DNA of 64,000 bases from Ignavibacteriota bacterium (lineage in GTDB: Bacteria > Bacteroidota > Ignavibacteria > Ignavibacteriales > Melioribacteraceae). The position numbers were made by a program, and so were the translations under genes. Below, in pieces: positions 36,191-45,683 of this stretch; within the stretch, counting starts at the first letter, position 1; each line of letters starts with the position of its first letter. Location of the stretch: contig JABFGH010000001.1 of assembly GCA_013112585.1 (NCBI GenBank), positions 62,001-126,000 on the forward strand, written 5' to 3'. The notes under the pieces were generated by a model. It ran no database searches. It had not been told where the DNA came from and worked only from the letters and a program-made list of their open reading frames with translations.

Positions 36191-36206
36191 ATAAATTGGA
36201 GCAATA

Positions 36207-36569
36207 ATGGAATCTTTTAAAAGTGGAGAAATAATAACCAAAGAGGGTAGTACGGAAAACCATATTTTTATTCTTCAAGAAGGGGTGATTGCAGTTTTCA
36301 AAGGAGATTTACAATTAGCAAAGTTTAGTAAAAAGGGAACTGTAGTAGGCGAGATGGGAACTATATTAAATCATGCGCGCACAGCAACAATAAAAGCATT
36401 ATCCGATGCAAAGGTAGAAGTGATAAAGTTTGATTTAGATAAAATGATTGAGGAACGTCCTGAATTAACAAAGCAAATATTAATTGGATTAGCCAGCCGC
36501 TTAATGGAAACAACCGAATACTATTGGCAGTTAGCAGAAATTACTCCAATTGATAATGAACTTTATTAG
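36207..36569 (+). CDS. Stand-alone cyclic-nucleotide-binding domain protein
   Basis: The 120-residue protein is almost only a CRP-like beta-roll: FKSGEIITKEGSTENHIFILQEG, then GTVVGEMGTILNHARTATIKALSDAKVEVI. There is no DNA-binding domain after it, only a short helix. Such single domains act by binding partners. The ligand-binding Glu and Arg (GEMG...ART) of the phosphate cassette are present, so it can plausibly bind cAMP or c-di-GMP. It is in an operon with the TPR and FUN14-like genes. Confidence 0.85.
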   Translation: MESFKSGEIITKEGSTENHIFILQEGVIAVFKGDLQLAKFSKKGTVVGEMGTILNHARTATIKALSDAKVEVIKFDLDKMIEERPELTKQILIGLASRLMETTEYYWQLAEITPIDNELY

Positions 36570-36613
36570 TTTTTACTAAAAAATAATTGCAAAAATAAAT
36601 TGGATAATAATTA

Positions 36614-36928
36614 ATGCCCGATTCACTTTTTACTTTTTCTATTAAGACTGCATTAATGGGTGCGGCAATTGGATTTATACTTGGCTACTTAGCAAAGAAG
36701 GTTTCAAAAATATTAATTATTGCATTAATCATAATTGTTATAGTTGTTCAGCTAGGAATTTATGACGGCATGATTCAAATTGATTGGCTAACCTACAAAC
36801 CTATGGTTGAAGGAGCAATTGAAGATGGCAAATCGGCAGTGCTCGGATATAAAGATTACCTGGTTGATAACTTAGCCTTTTTTGTTTCATTGGGAGTAGG
36901 GTTTATTTTAGGTTTTAGTAAGGGTTAA
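36614..36928 (+). CDS. FUN14-family small membrane protein
   Basis: The 104-residue protein has two N-terminal membrane helices (GAAIGFILGYLAKKVSKILIIALIIIVIVVQ) and a C-terminal one (FVSLGVGFILGFSKG). The Gly-rich FILGYxxKKxxK start is the FUN14 pattern. Bacterial members have no known function. It is 44 bp after the cNMP-binding gene. Confidence 0.7.
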   Translation: MPDSLFTFSIKTALMGAAIGFILGYLAKKVSKILIIALIIIVIVVQLGIYDGMIQIDWLTYKPMVEGAIEDGKSAVLGYKDYLVDNLAFFVSLGVGFILGFSKG

Positions 36929-37014
36929 AAAAATTGCAGAAAACAAAAATAAAACTTGCCAAGTTTAGGCTAATACACTATTTTTGAGTTCGTATTTTTT
37001 GAGAGAAATCAACC

Positions 37015-37089
37015 GGGGGTATAGCTCAGTTGGTTTAGAGCGTCTGCCTTACAAGCAGAAGGTCCTTGGTTCGAATCCATGTACCCCCA
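37015..37089 (+). tRNA. tRNA-Val (anticodon TAC)
   Basis: The acceptor stem GGGGGTA pairs with TACCCCC, with A as the discriminator base. A D arm (AGCTCAGTTGGTTTAGAGC), an anticodon stem TCTGC/GCAGA with loop CTTACAA, and a T arm with TTCGAAT are present. The loop gives anticodon TAC, that is valine. CCA is not encoded; the bases after the discriminator are CAAA. Confidence 0.97.
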
Positions 37090-37095
37090 CAAAAC

Positions 37096-37131
37096 AAAGC
37101 CTTGTAAATTATAATTTGCAGGGCTTTTTTG
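37096..37131 (+). terminator. Terminator after tRNA-Val
   Basis: The stem AAGCCTTGTAAATT pairs with AATTTGCAGGGCTT through G-T pairs and is followed by TTTTTGTTTT. It ends the tRNA transcript. Confidence 0.75.
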
Positions 37132-37375
37132 TTTTAAAGAGAATTTATTAGAATTACCTGTCCTTGGAATTAAATCGCCCACACTTATTCTTATTTTTGA
37201 TAATGTTTGCCTCTTCTTCATCTTACTCTTTTTTGTTCATTAAATATCTGATAGTTTTTATTGATATACTAATTACTTTAAAGCCATCAGGGCAAACTAA
37301 TCAATTGCAGTTTAACGACTAATTAAATATGTTATAAAAAGAATAATTTATCACTTTATGTCACCGGAGAATAAA

Positions 37376-38614
37376 ATGAAAATACTCTCAAACTTAACAT
37401 TAACACTATTTTTAATGGTACTAATTGTTTCATGCGAAAAGCCGGTTAAGGATACCGCCGAATTTAGAGAAAAGGAAAAAGGCTTTTATGATAATGTAAT
37501 AAAGTTGGATGCGGAAAAGAATGCTGAGGAAAATAGCAGTCAGAAAAGCGATGATGATAGTAAAGTATTCAAGGCAAATTTAGATAATTTTAATCTGCCT
37601 AAATCAATTGACGATTTCACTTATCAATGGCATAATGAACCTATCTCACAAGGTAATTCCGGTATGTGCTGGTCATTTTCTACAACCTCTTTTTTTGAAT
37701 CGGAAGTAAAAAGAATACATGATAAGGAAGTTAAACTATCGGAACTTTGGGTTGCATATTGGGAGTATGTTGAGAAGGCGAAGGAATATGTTAGAACAAA
37801 AGGTGAGTCGCTCTTTGCGCAAGGTTCAGAAGCCAATGCTCTGATAAGAATTTACGATGAGTATGGGGTTGTTCCATTAACATCGTTTACCGGATTAATT
37901 GACGGTCAAGAAATTCATCAGCATACCAAAATGTTTGAAGAGATGGAAAAGTATTTAGAATCACTTAAAGAAAAAAATAAGTGGAATGAGCAAAAAGCAA
38001 TTAAAAAAATTACATCAATTTTGAATAAGCATTTAGGAACTCCGCCAAACTCAGTTGTTGTAGATGGCAAAGAATTTACACCGAAAGAATATTTGACCGA
38101 CTATCTAAAAATAAATACAGCTGATTATGTTGATGTACTTTCCTACATGCAGCAGCCTTATTATGAACAAGTTGAGTATGAAGTGCCTGATAACTGGTGG
38201 GACAGTGAAGAGTATTATAACGTTCCCCTAAATGAGTTTATGGATATCATTAAAAAATCTGTAAGAGCCGGATATACAATGTCTATCGGCGGCGATGTAT
38301 CTGAGCCGGGAAAGGATGCAAAAAAAGATGTCTTTGTAATTCCTACTTTTGATATCCCTTCCGATTACATTGATGAGTATGCAAGACAATTTCGTTTCAG
38401 CAATAAAACTACGACCGATGATCATGGAATTCACTTAGTCGGTTATAAAGAAATGGATGGAATTGATTGGTATATGATTAAAGATTCAGGTGCCAGTTCC
38501 CGCGATGGTAATAATATTGGTTACTATTTTCTGCATGAAGATTATGTGAAATTAAAAATTATGGATTTTATGATTCACAAAGATGCAGTTGAAGAAATGC
38601 TGAAAAAGTTTTAG
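37376..38614 (+). CDS. C1-type cysteine peptidase lipoprotein (bleomycin hydrolase-like)
   Basis: The 412-residue protein from ATG 37376 (GGAG seven bases upstream) has a lipobox, LIVSC, at about residue 20, then a charged spacer. The catalytic Cys is in SQGNSGMCWSFSTTSFFESE, and the His in DDHGIHLVGYKE. The Asn position of C1 peptidases is Asp here (IKDSGASSRDG), a form seen in this bacterial subfamily. An insert of about 140 residues lies between the Cys and His halves. It is probably an envelope peptidase and stands alone. Confidence 0.85.
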   Translation: MKILSNLTLTLFLMVLIVSCEKPVKDTAEFREKEKGFYDNVIKLDAEKNAEENSSQKSDDDSKVFKANLDNFNLPKSIDDFTYQWHNEPISQGNSGMCWSFSTTSFFESEVKRIHDKEVKLSELWVAYWEYVEKAKEYVRTKGESLFAQGSEANALIRIYDEYGVVPLTSFTGLIDGQEIHQHTKMFEEMEKYLESLKEKNKWNEQKAIKKITSILNKHLGTPPNSVVVDGKEFTPKEYLTDYLKINTADYVDVLSYMQQPYYEQVEYEVPDNWWDSEEYYNVPLNEFMDIIKKSVRAGYTMSIGGDVSEPGKDAKKDVFVIPTFDIPSDYIDEYARQFRFSNKTTTDDHGIHLVGYKEMDGIDWYMIKDSGASSRDGNNIGYYFLHEDYVKLKIMDFMIHKDAVEEMLKKF

Positions 38615-38713
38615 TGAATTAAAGTTCAAATTTTAGTAAACTAAAACTACTTTTAGGTGATACTTAAAAGTATTGGTATCAAATTAAAAAAGTTTCATTA
38701 ATTGGGGGATTAT

Positions 38714-41035
38714 TTGAAAGCCTTTAAAAGTAAAATTGTTATAGTTTTACTATCGGCAATTTGTACTTTATCAAATGCTCAAGACCAAAAGGTTAATATC
38801 TCCGGCTGGGTTACCGATGCCGTAACCGGAGATTTTCTTATCGGTTCAAATATACTTCTCTACAAAGACAGCCTATCACTAAACTCCCAGCCGCTTAAAG
38901 GTGCGGCTTCTAACAATGTTGGTTTTTACGTGCTTTCAAAAATACCCAAAGGAAAGTATGTAATTGTTATCCGCAATATCGGCTACAAAACTCTTGCTGC
39001 TGAAATTAACAACACAATTGAACAAGGCTCATTAAGGTATAACGCTAAACTAATTCCCGAAGATGTTAAACTTGAAGAGATAGTAGTTGAAGATAAGAAA
39101 GCTGAAGAATCAAAAATCAGCACTATTGAAGTTTCACGGGAACTTTTGGATCAACTGCCTTCGTTAGGCGGAGAGACGCCAATATTTAAGGCTCTTGAAA
39201 TGCTGCCCGGAATTAAAACTGCAAGCGAATTATCAAGCGGGTTGTATGTTAGAGGAGGCTCACCCGATCAAACACTTACATTACTTGATGGCGTAATAAT
39301 ATATAACCCTGCACATCTCGGAAATTTTTCAAGTACGTTTAATTCATCTGCACTTCAAAGCGTTAAATTAATTAAGGGAGCATTTCCGGCTGAGTACGGG
39401 GGTCGTCTATCAAGCGTGCTCGATATTAAACTGCGTTCCGGCACTCAAGAAAAAGATAAAAGAAATCTCACCCTTGGTTCAATTAGTTCCAGTGTTATGC
39501 TTGAAGGACCTTTAAATGAAAACTTAACTTACATGATTTCCGGGCGGTCAATGTATTACGATTTTTATCAGAAGCAGTTTAACAAAAATAGTAATCTGCC
39601 AAGATATAATTATTATGATCTCAGCGGTAAAATGACTTTTAATATTTCTGAAAATAACATTTTATCAGTTGCCGGATTGTATAATAAAGATAACGTGTAC
39701 AGCCCCGGAACTTCGAGTGATATAAACTATGATATCGGCTGGCAGAATTCTGCACTTAGTTTTAACTGGTTTACAATAAATGAGAAATCATTGCTGATAA
39801 ATACGATAGTGAGTTTTGTTGATTACAAATCTAGCTCAATTCTTAATACTGAAAAAAATAGTGCGGCAAACTCAAATTATTATTCTTCATCAGTTTTAAA
39901 TGATATTATTATTAAAACTAATGTGGAATCGAACATTGAAGAAAATCATAAAATTAAAGCTGGAGTTGAGTTAGCAATTCATAACTATGATCTAATCTAT
40001 TCCGATTTTTATAGCGAATTGATTGAGAACAATCCTAATGTTGAACAGTACAGTGCAGCGTCCGAGTTCGCATTATTTATACAAGATGAGTGGGAAATAT
40101 TTCCTTTTTGGAAAGCAAACATCGGCGGAAGATTCTATTATTTTAAGTCAAAGGAATTTTTTCGATTTGAACCGCGGGTTTCAACCTCGTTCTATCCAAC
40201 CGAATATTTACAATTGAATTTGGCATACGCAAAGGCTCATCAATTTCTTCATTTAATTGTTAGGAATGATATATCATTACCCACTGATTTATGGTATCCC
40301 TCCTCAGAAAAAATTACACCGAGTGAATCAGATCAAGTTGTTGCCGGTATTGATGCTTATCTCAATAATAGAATGTATAAGGTTTCGGTTGAGGCGTATT
40401 ATAAAAGAATGAATAGCATATATGAGTTTAAAAATTCTTCCACTATTCAGATTGGGGAATCTCTCGATAATCAATTTACCGAAGGTAAAGGTGAATCCTA
40501 CGGGATGGAAATTTTTCTAAATAAAAAAGATGGTCAGTTAACGGGATGGATTGGATATACTTTATCATGGACCCGAAGACAGTTTGATGAATTAAATACA
40601 GGCAGAGTATTTTACCCCCGGTATGATAGAAGACACGATATTTCGTTAGTGCTCGGGTATTCTTTTTCACCTAAGCTTTCATTTGGTATTACCTGGAAAT
40701 TTGCAAGCGGGCAGGGGTTAACTTTGCCGACCGGTCAATATCAACTTTACGGCGATAATTTAATTTCAAATAGTGGTCTGCAATTTAATTATACCAACAG
40801 AAATGATTTCAGGCTTTCCTCATATCATAAAATGGATGTGAACATTGCTTATAATTTTGAATTATTAAATTTACCCGGCACCCTATATCTAAATGTATTT
40901 AATGTTTATAATAAGTCTAATCCCTTTGCTGTATATATAAATCTCAAAGAAGAAAACGGAAAAAAATTTCCTGTGCTTAAACAATTAACATTATTTCCTA
41001 TAATTCCAACAGTAGGAATTAAATTACAATTTTAA
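38714..41035 (+). CDS. TonB-dependent receptor with carboxypeptidase-regulatory-like N-domain
   Basis: From TTG 38714 (GGGGGA upstream) the protein has 773 residues. A signal peptide ends LSNAQ; residues 25-110 form a transthyretin-like domain (ISGWVTDAVTGDFLIGSNILLY); then comes the plug (FKALEMLPGIKTASELSSGLYVRGGSP, LIKGAFPAEYGGRLSSVL) and a 22-strand barrel ending in GIKLQF. No SusD-like gene follows. Instead there is a DUF4249-like lipoprotein, a common pairing. The substrate is unknown. The two TonB copies earlier in the window may energise it. Confidence 0.9.
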   Translation: MKAFKSKIVIVLLSAICTLSNAQDQKVNISGWVTDAVTGDFLIGSNILLYKDSLSLNSQPLKGAASNNVGFYVLSKIPKGKYVIVIRNIGYKTLAAEINNTIEQGSLRYNAKLIPEDVKLEEIVVEDKKAEESKISTIEVSRELLDQLPSLGGETPIFKALEMLPGIKTASELSSGLYVRGGSPDQTLTLLDGVIIYNPAHLGNFSSTFNSSALQSVKLIKGAFPAEYGGRLSSVLDIKLRSGTQEKDKRNLTLGSISSSVMLEGPLNENLTYMISGRSMYYDFYQKQFNKNSNLPRYNYYDLSGKMTFNISENNILSVAGLYNKDNVYSPGTSSDINYDIGWQNSALSFNWFTINEKSLLINTIVSFVDYKSSSILNTEKNSAANSNYYSSSVLNDIIIKTNVESNIEENHKIKAGVELAIHNYDLIYSDFYSELIENNPNVEQYSAASEFALFIQDEWEIFPFWKANIGGRFYYFKSKEFFRFEPRVSTSFYPTEYLQLNLAYAKAHQFLHLIVRNDISLPTDLWYPSSEKITPSESDQVVAGIDAYLNNRMYKVSVEAYYKRMNSIYEFKNSSTIQIGESLDNQFTEGKGESYGMEIFLNKKDGQLTGWIGYTLSWTRRQFDELNTGRVFYPRYDRRHDISLVLGYSFSPKLSFGITWKFASGQGLTLPTGQYQLYGDNLISNSGLQFNYTNRNDFRLSSYHKMDVNIAYNFELLNLPGTLYLNVFNVYNKSNPFAVYINLKEENGKKFPVLKQLTLFPIIPTVGIKLQF

Positions 41036-41042
41036 GGTTAAA

Positions 41043-41846
41043 ATGAGAAAAGGTTCAGCTTTAATATTTATACTTTCATTTTTAATTGCATGCGAAAACA
41101 TCGACCTAATTGAAATTGAAATTGATTTTGTTGAACAAGTTGTTGTTCGAGCTGATTTAGTAAAAGATTCACTTTTTCAGGGAGTTGCTTTTACCAAAAC
41201 CTTACCGTTAAAAGAAGAGTATCAAATTGAAAAAGCAGAATTAACAAATGTTATTGCGTATTTAAAAGTAAACTATACTCAGATTATTCCACTGCATTAT
41301 AGTTCAGATGGAATTTATAAACCATACTATGATCTAAATGTTACCGGAGGAAATACTTATGAATTGTTCGCGGAGGTTAATGGAAAGGTAATCTATAGTA
41401 TAACTCGTGTTCCCAATGAACCGGAAGTAACTGCAATAAATAATGCAAATTATAATTTTCTTGAAGCAAATATAAAAGCACATCCGGATGAAGTTTATGG
41501 TAGTTTTTGGTTTATCAAAACCTCCCCAAATTCTGAACCATCCTTTAAATCTTTAGATTATCACTCTATTGTAGGTGCATCAAACTTAAATCAAAATTTA
41601 GCGTTTACACGAACAACCGACATTCCGGATGAATTAAAAACTTCATACTTCTTAGAACGTTTATATATTCAAGTTGCTGCATTTGATAAAGCATATAAAG
41701 AATTCTTTAAAACAAAAGATAATAATCAGCCAATTGATGATGTTTTTGCGCAAGGCGGCGGACCAATAAATTGGAATATACAAGGAGAGAATGTTATAGG
41801 ATTATTTATTGGACGTGCAAATAGTAAAATATTTAAATCAAATTAG
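41043..41846 (+). CDS. DUF4249-like lipoprotein
   Basis: The 267-residue protein has a lipobox, LIAC, at about residue 17, then ENIDLIEIEIDFVEQVVVRADL, as in DUF4249 proteins, which start ACE...I and a beta-rich region. It is seven bases after the receptor gene. In Bacteroidota these pairs are thought to form surface transport or sensing units, but no biochemical role is proven. Confidence 0.7.
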   Translation: MRKGSALIFILSFLIACENIDLIEIEIDFVEQVVVRADLVKDSLFQGVAFTKTLPLKEEYQIEKAELTNVIAYLKVNYTQIIPLHYSSDGIYKPYYDLNVTGGNTYELFAEVNGKVIYSITRVPNEPEVTAINNANYNFLEANIKAHPDEVYGSFWFIKTSPNSEPSFKSLDYHSIVGASNLNQNLAFTRTTDIPDELKTSYFLERLYIQVAAFDKAYKEFFKTKDNNQPIDDVFAQGGGPINWNIQGENVIGLFIGRANSKIFKSN

Positions 41847-41849
41847 ATA

Positions 41850-42980
41850 ATGAAAAAAAATATAAAAATAATATCTGTTATAATCCTGCTTCACTTCTTC
41901 TCTTTATCCTGTTTAGAAGACTCGGTACAACCTGAATTGAACATTGAATTGGAAAATGGTGCAGAATTATTAAGGTTAATTGAATCGAGAGGAGATTATT
42001 TAAATTCGGATGAATCGCCTGCATTAATTACCGCGAGCGAATTATTCAACAACCTAAATAATTATTTAATAATTGATGTTAGGGATAGTACAAATTATTT
42101 AACAGGGTTTATTGAAGGTTCAGTTAATTTAAATCCCAAAGATATTTTATCATATTTCGATTCCATCAATACTAATGCGTTTGAAAAAATAATTCTTGTA
42201 AGCAGCACAGGTGAAGCAGCAGCATATTGCAATGCCTGTTTGAGGTATGCCGGTTTTAACAATACGTTCACCTTAAGATTCGGTATGGCATCTTGGAATC
42301 AAAATTTTTCCAATATTTGGAAAAACTCGCTTGGCAGCATTAATACTAATTGGGAATTTACACGTAGGAACTATGAAAAAAGTGAATTCTCATCTTTACC
42401 TATATTAGAATTTCAACAGAGTGATTTACCAATCACAGATAAGTTGCGTGAGAGAGTTCAAGCTCTTTTGAATAATGGTTTTCAAGAAAGGCAAGTTAAT
42501 GGCGGTATCCTTCTTCCGAAGAGTTTTAATTCCGGGCTTTCATCTGAATATGATCCAACTATAACAATGAAAGATTTATATAGTAATTTCAATAAAATTG
42601 ACAGCACATTCGGAGAATATTTTATTATATGTTTCGGAAGAGAACAAGTTTACTATCCTGCTGTGGGTTCTAATATTGAATCTCCTTCACATCCGCCAAA
42701 TTCAGTATGGTATAGATTTCCTATCATACCGGAAACAAGAACTATTTCAATGCTGCAGACAATTCCCAATGATAAAACAATAGCTATTTACAGTGCGGCA
42801 GGATATAATAGTGCCTCACTAACAGCGTTATTAAGAATTCTTGGTTATAATGCAAAATCAATTCTATTTGGCGCACATAACTTCCATTATTATTTTATTT
42901 CAACAGGAGAAGATTTTGGAATGGTATACTTCAGAGATCAATATATTGAAGACTATCCTTATGTGCTTGGAGGAGATTAA
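41850..42980 (+). CDS. Lipoprotein with two inactive rhodanese-like domains
   Basis: The 376-residue protein has a lipobox LSC near residue 20. A first rhodanese fold lies at about residues 58-150 (NNLNNYLIIDVRDSTNYLTGFIEGSVNL, then ILVSSTGEAAAYCNACLRYAGF). A second, less clear, is at about 250-370 (NDKTIAIYSAAGYNSASLTALLRILGYNA). In both, the catalytic Cys of the usual CxxGxRS loop is replaced by Ser or missing. It follows the DUF4249-like gene by three bases and precedes the polyferredoxin fusion. It may bind rather than transfer sulfur. Confidence 0.7.
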   Translation: MKKNIKIISVIILLHFFSLSCLEDSVQPELNIELENGAELLRLIESRGDYLNSDESPALITASELFNNLNNYLIIDVRDSTNYLTGFIEGSVNLNPKDILSYFDSINTNAFEKIILVSSTGEAAAYCNACLRYAGFNNTFTLRFGMASWNQNFSNIWKNSLGSINTNWEFTRRNYEKSEFSSLPILEFQQSDLPITDKLRERVQALLNNGFQERQVNGGILLPKSFNSGLSSEYDPTITMKDLYSNFNKIDSTFGEYFIICFGREQVYYPAVGSNIESPSHPPNSVWYRFPIIPETRTISMLQTIPNDKTIAIYSAAGYNSASLTALLRILGYNAKSILFGAHNFHYYFISTGEDFGMVYFRDQYIEDYPYVLGGD

Positions 42981-43089
42981 AACTATATTTTATTCTAGTT
43001 GTCGTGCAGATGATAAATAATTAACTTTCCTCAAATTAAATTTCTACAGATATTTTACTGCGATCATTCAAACATTGGTAATCTCTAAT

Positions 43090-45573
43090 ATGAATATTAT
43101 TTCAAAGTATCTTTCATGGCTTCAAAAAGATAATCCAACCGGAGAAGTCGAACGTTATCCGGAGATTGATGAATTTGGTCAAACATCTGTAAAAGGTATT
43201 TACATTGCCGGTGACTTAACTGGAATACCTTTACTAAAACTTGCTGCCGAAAGCGGTAAAGAGACTATTCAAACAATTATTAAAAGTGATGAATTTAAAA
43301 AACAAAAAAATAAAATCAATGATTCATCTATTTATGATGTTGTAATTGTTGGTGCCGGTCCTGCAGGTATAGCCGCCGGTATTGAAGCCGAAAAGGAAAA
43401 ATTAAATTTTACAATTCTTGAATCCGCGCAAAAGTTTAACACAATAATAAATTTTCCCAAGGGAAAGCCAATTTATGCCGAGCCGGAAGATTACGAACAG
43501 AAGTCCGAAATTAAAATTACGGATGGTACAAAAGAATCACTTTTAGATGATTTAGTCGAGCAGACAAAAGAATATCCACTGCCGATAAAAGAGGGAGTTG
43601 CTGTTGAAGAAATAAATAAAAATGGCGACATATTTGAAATTCATACTAATGAAAATAAGATATATGCATTAAGAATTTTACTTGCAATCGGTAAATCGGG
43701 TAATGCCCGCATGCTTAATGTTGAAGGGGAAAATTTACCCAAGGTTTACAACAGGTTGTTTGATCCCCAAGATGCTGAAGGGCATGATGTTTTGGTTGTT
43801 GGCGGCGGAGACTCTGCGCTTGAAACAGCAATTGCCACTGCGGAATGTGCAAACTCAGTTACTATTTCATACAGGAAGAAAGAATTCTCACGACCTAAGG
43901 AAGGTAATGAAGAAAAGTTAAAACAATTAGAGGGTGAAGGAAAAGTAAAATTCAAGCTGGGTACTGAAGTAAAAAAGATAATGGAAAATTCAGTTATTCT
44001 AATTGATGAAAATAAAAATGAAGAAGAAATAAAAAACACAATGGTGTTCACAATGATCGGCAAGGAACTGCCGGTTGATTTCTTTAAACGAAGTAAAATC
44101 AAAATGGAGGGAGAGTTATCAACTACTGCAAAACTTCAATTTGCTTTGCTGCTCCTTGTTTCCGGTGTTATTTATTTTGGTAAAAGCAGTGCAGATTTTT
44201 ACAAAAGTTTCTTCGGTAAGATGGAAGGTTGGGGTGATGCAGCCGCTAGTTTATTTTCAGGTGAGTTTTGGTATAAATTTATAACACTGCCTGCTGTGCT
44301 TTTCGGTTCATTATTTTCCGACAGTGTAAGAATTTGGAATGTTACTAAATATGTTAATGCAAGTATTGCTTACTTTGCATTTACAGCCGCGGTTATTCTG
44401 GGTGTGTATCTTTTGGTAAAATTTATTAAGGATTATTACAGTTCTTTTGCATTTGATTGGAAAACATTTAAGTATTTATATTTTATTTTTATCGGGTTAT
44501 TCTTTTCGGTTATATTTTTCGGCGGCAGGTATTTTGGATTAGAGTTATTCGGCAAATCGCAAGGTTTTTACTACACGGCACTTTACTCGGTTACAATTTT
44601 AATATTTGGTTTACGCAGAATAAAAATGAAACCGACCAGATATATCAAACTTCAAACATGGTCATTAATTCTAATTCAAGTGCTGCCGTTATTTATTCTT
44701 CCGGAAATAATTTTCCCATGGCTCGGCAGTATTGGTGCGCTTGGCGGTGCAGATGGATTTGTTTTCACACAAGTATTTCCAAAAGAAAGCTACTGGCGTT
44801 CGTATGGTTTTATTTTAGCCTGGCCATTAAATTTTAGTAATCTTTACAACGGAAACATCACCGCATTTTGGCTGATCTTCAGCATCGTTCAAACATTTGT
44901 CTTCATACCATTTATAGTTTACAAATGGGGCAAGGGTGCGTACTGCGGCTGGATATGCTCATGCGGTGCAATGGCTGAAACCCTTGGCGATGAATACAGA
45001 ACGCTTGCTCCCCATGGTCCTAAAGCAAAAAAATGGGAAAACTTTGGTCAATGGGCATTGCTTGCCGCATTTATTATTACAGGAGTAAAATTACTCAGCA
45101 TTCTTTACAATGTCGAAATTCCAATTATCAATGAAAAAGTTTCATACGCGGCGGATTTCTTTCATAAATTTTATTATATCGGTATCGATGTTATTTTTGC
45201 CGGTGTACTTGGTGTTGGTGTTTACTTCTTTTTAAGCGGAAGAGTTTGGTGCCGATTCGGATGTCCGCTTGCTGCGTTAATGCACATCTATGCTAGGTTT
45301 ACTAAATACAGAATTTTATCCGAGAAGAAGAAATGTATCTCATGCAACATCTGCACAAAGGTCTGCCACATGGGTATTGATGTTATGAGCTTTGCAAATA
45401 AAGGAGTTCCTATGAATGATGTGCAATGTGTGAGATGTTCAGCATGTGTTGTAAATTGTCCCACTGAAGTACTATCATTCGGAACACAACCGAAAGCCGA
45501 TACTGATAATGAATTTTACAAAAATAACGAACAGCCTTTTATGGAGGTGGGGGATTGGCGAAGAGGGTTGTAA
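43090..45573 (+). CDS. Fusion of thioredoxin-reductase-like flavoprotein and NapH-like polyferredoxin
   Basis: From ATG 43090 the protein has 827 residues. An N-terminal piece resembles the end of thioredoxin reductase (TSVKGIYIAGDLTG), then a FAD site YDVVIVGAGPAGIAAGIEAE and an NAD(P) site DVLVVGGGDSALE. The redox CxxC of thioredoxin reductase is absent. After residue 345 come six or more membrane helices with CGWICSCGAMAETLG and WCRFGCPLAALMHIY, then two 4Fe-4S motifs, CISCNICTKVCHMGI and CVRCSACVVNCPTEV. It would pass electrons between NAD(P)H, iron-sulfur clusters and quinones or a periplasmic acceptor. The direction is unknown. Confidence 0.82.
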   Translation: MNIISKYLSWLQKDNPTGEVERYPEIDEFGQTSVKGIYIAGDLTGIPLLKLAAESGKETIQTIIKSDEFKKQKNKINDSSIYDVVIVGAGPAGIAAGIEAEKEKLNFTILESAQKFNTIINFPKGKPIYAEPEDYEQKSEIKITDGTKESLLDDLVEQTKEYPLPIKEGVAVEEINKNGDIFEIHTNENKIYALRILLAIGKSGNARMLNVEGENLPKVYNRLFDPQDAEGHDVLVVGGGDSALETAIATAECANSVTISYRKKEFSRPKEGNEEKLKQLEGEGKVKFKLGTEVKKIMENSVILIDENKNEEEIKNTMVFTMIGKELPVDFFKRSKIKMEGELSTTAKLQFALLLLVSGVIYFGKSSADFYKSFFGKMEGWGDAAASLFSGEFWYKFITLPAVLFGSLFSDSVRIWNVTKYVNASIAYFAFTAAVILGVYLLVKFIKDYYSSFAFDWKTFKYLYFIFIGLFFSVIFFGGRYFGLELFGKSQGFYYTALYSVTILIFGLRRIKMKPTRYIKLQTWSLILIQVLPLFILPEIIFPWLGSIGALGGADGFVFTQVFPKESYWRSYGFILAWPLNFSNLYNGNITAFWLIFSIVQTFVFIPFIVYKWGKGAYCGWICSCGAMAETLGDEYRTLAPHGPKAKKWENFGQWALLAAFIITGVKLLSILYNVEIPIINEKVSYAADFFHKFYYIGIDVIFAGVLGVGVYFFLSGRVWCRFGCPLAALMHIYARFTKYRILSEKKKCISCNICTKVCHMGIDVMSFANKGVPMNDVQCVRCSACVVNCPTEVLSFGTQPKADTDNEFYKNNEQPFMEVGDWRRGL

Positions 45574-45683
45574 TAGTTATTACCTTAACCCTTATTCGAT
45601 TAGAGTTTCATCAACGTGTAAATTTGATAATCTTTAATTAAATTTAAGTTCATAAAAACAAAGGTATTTTAAAAGGAAATTAT

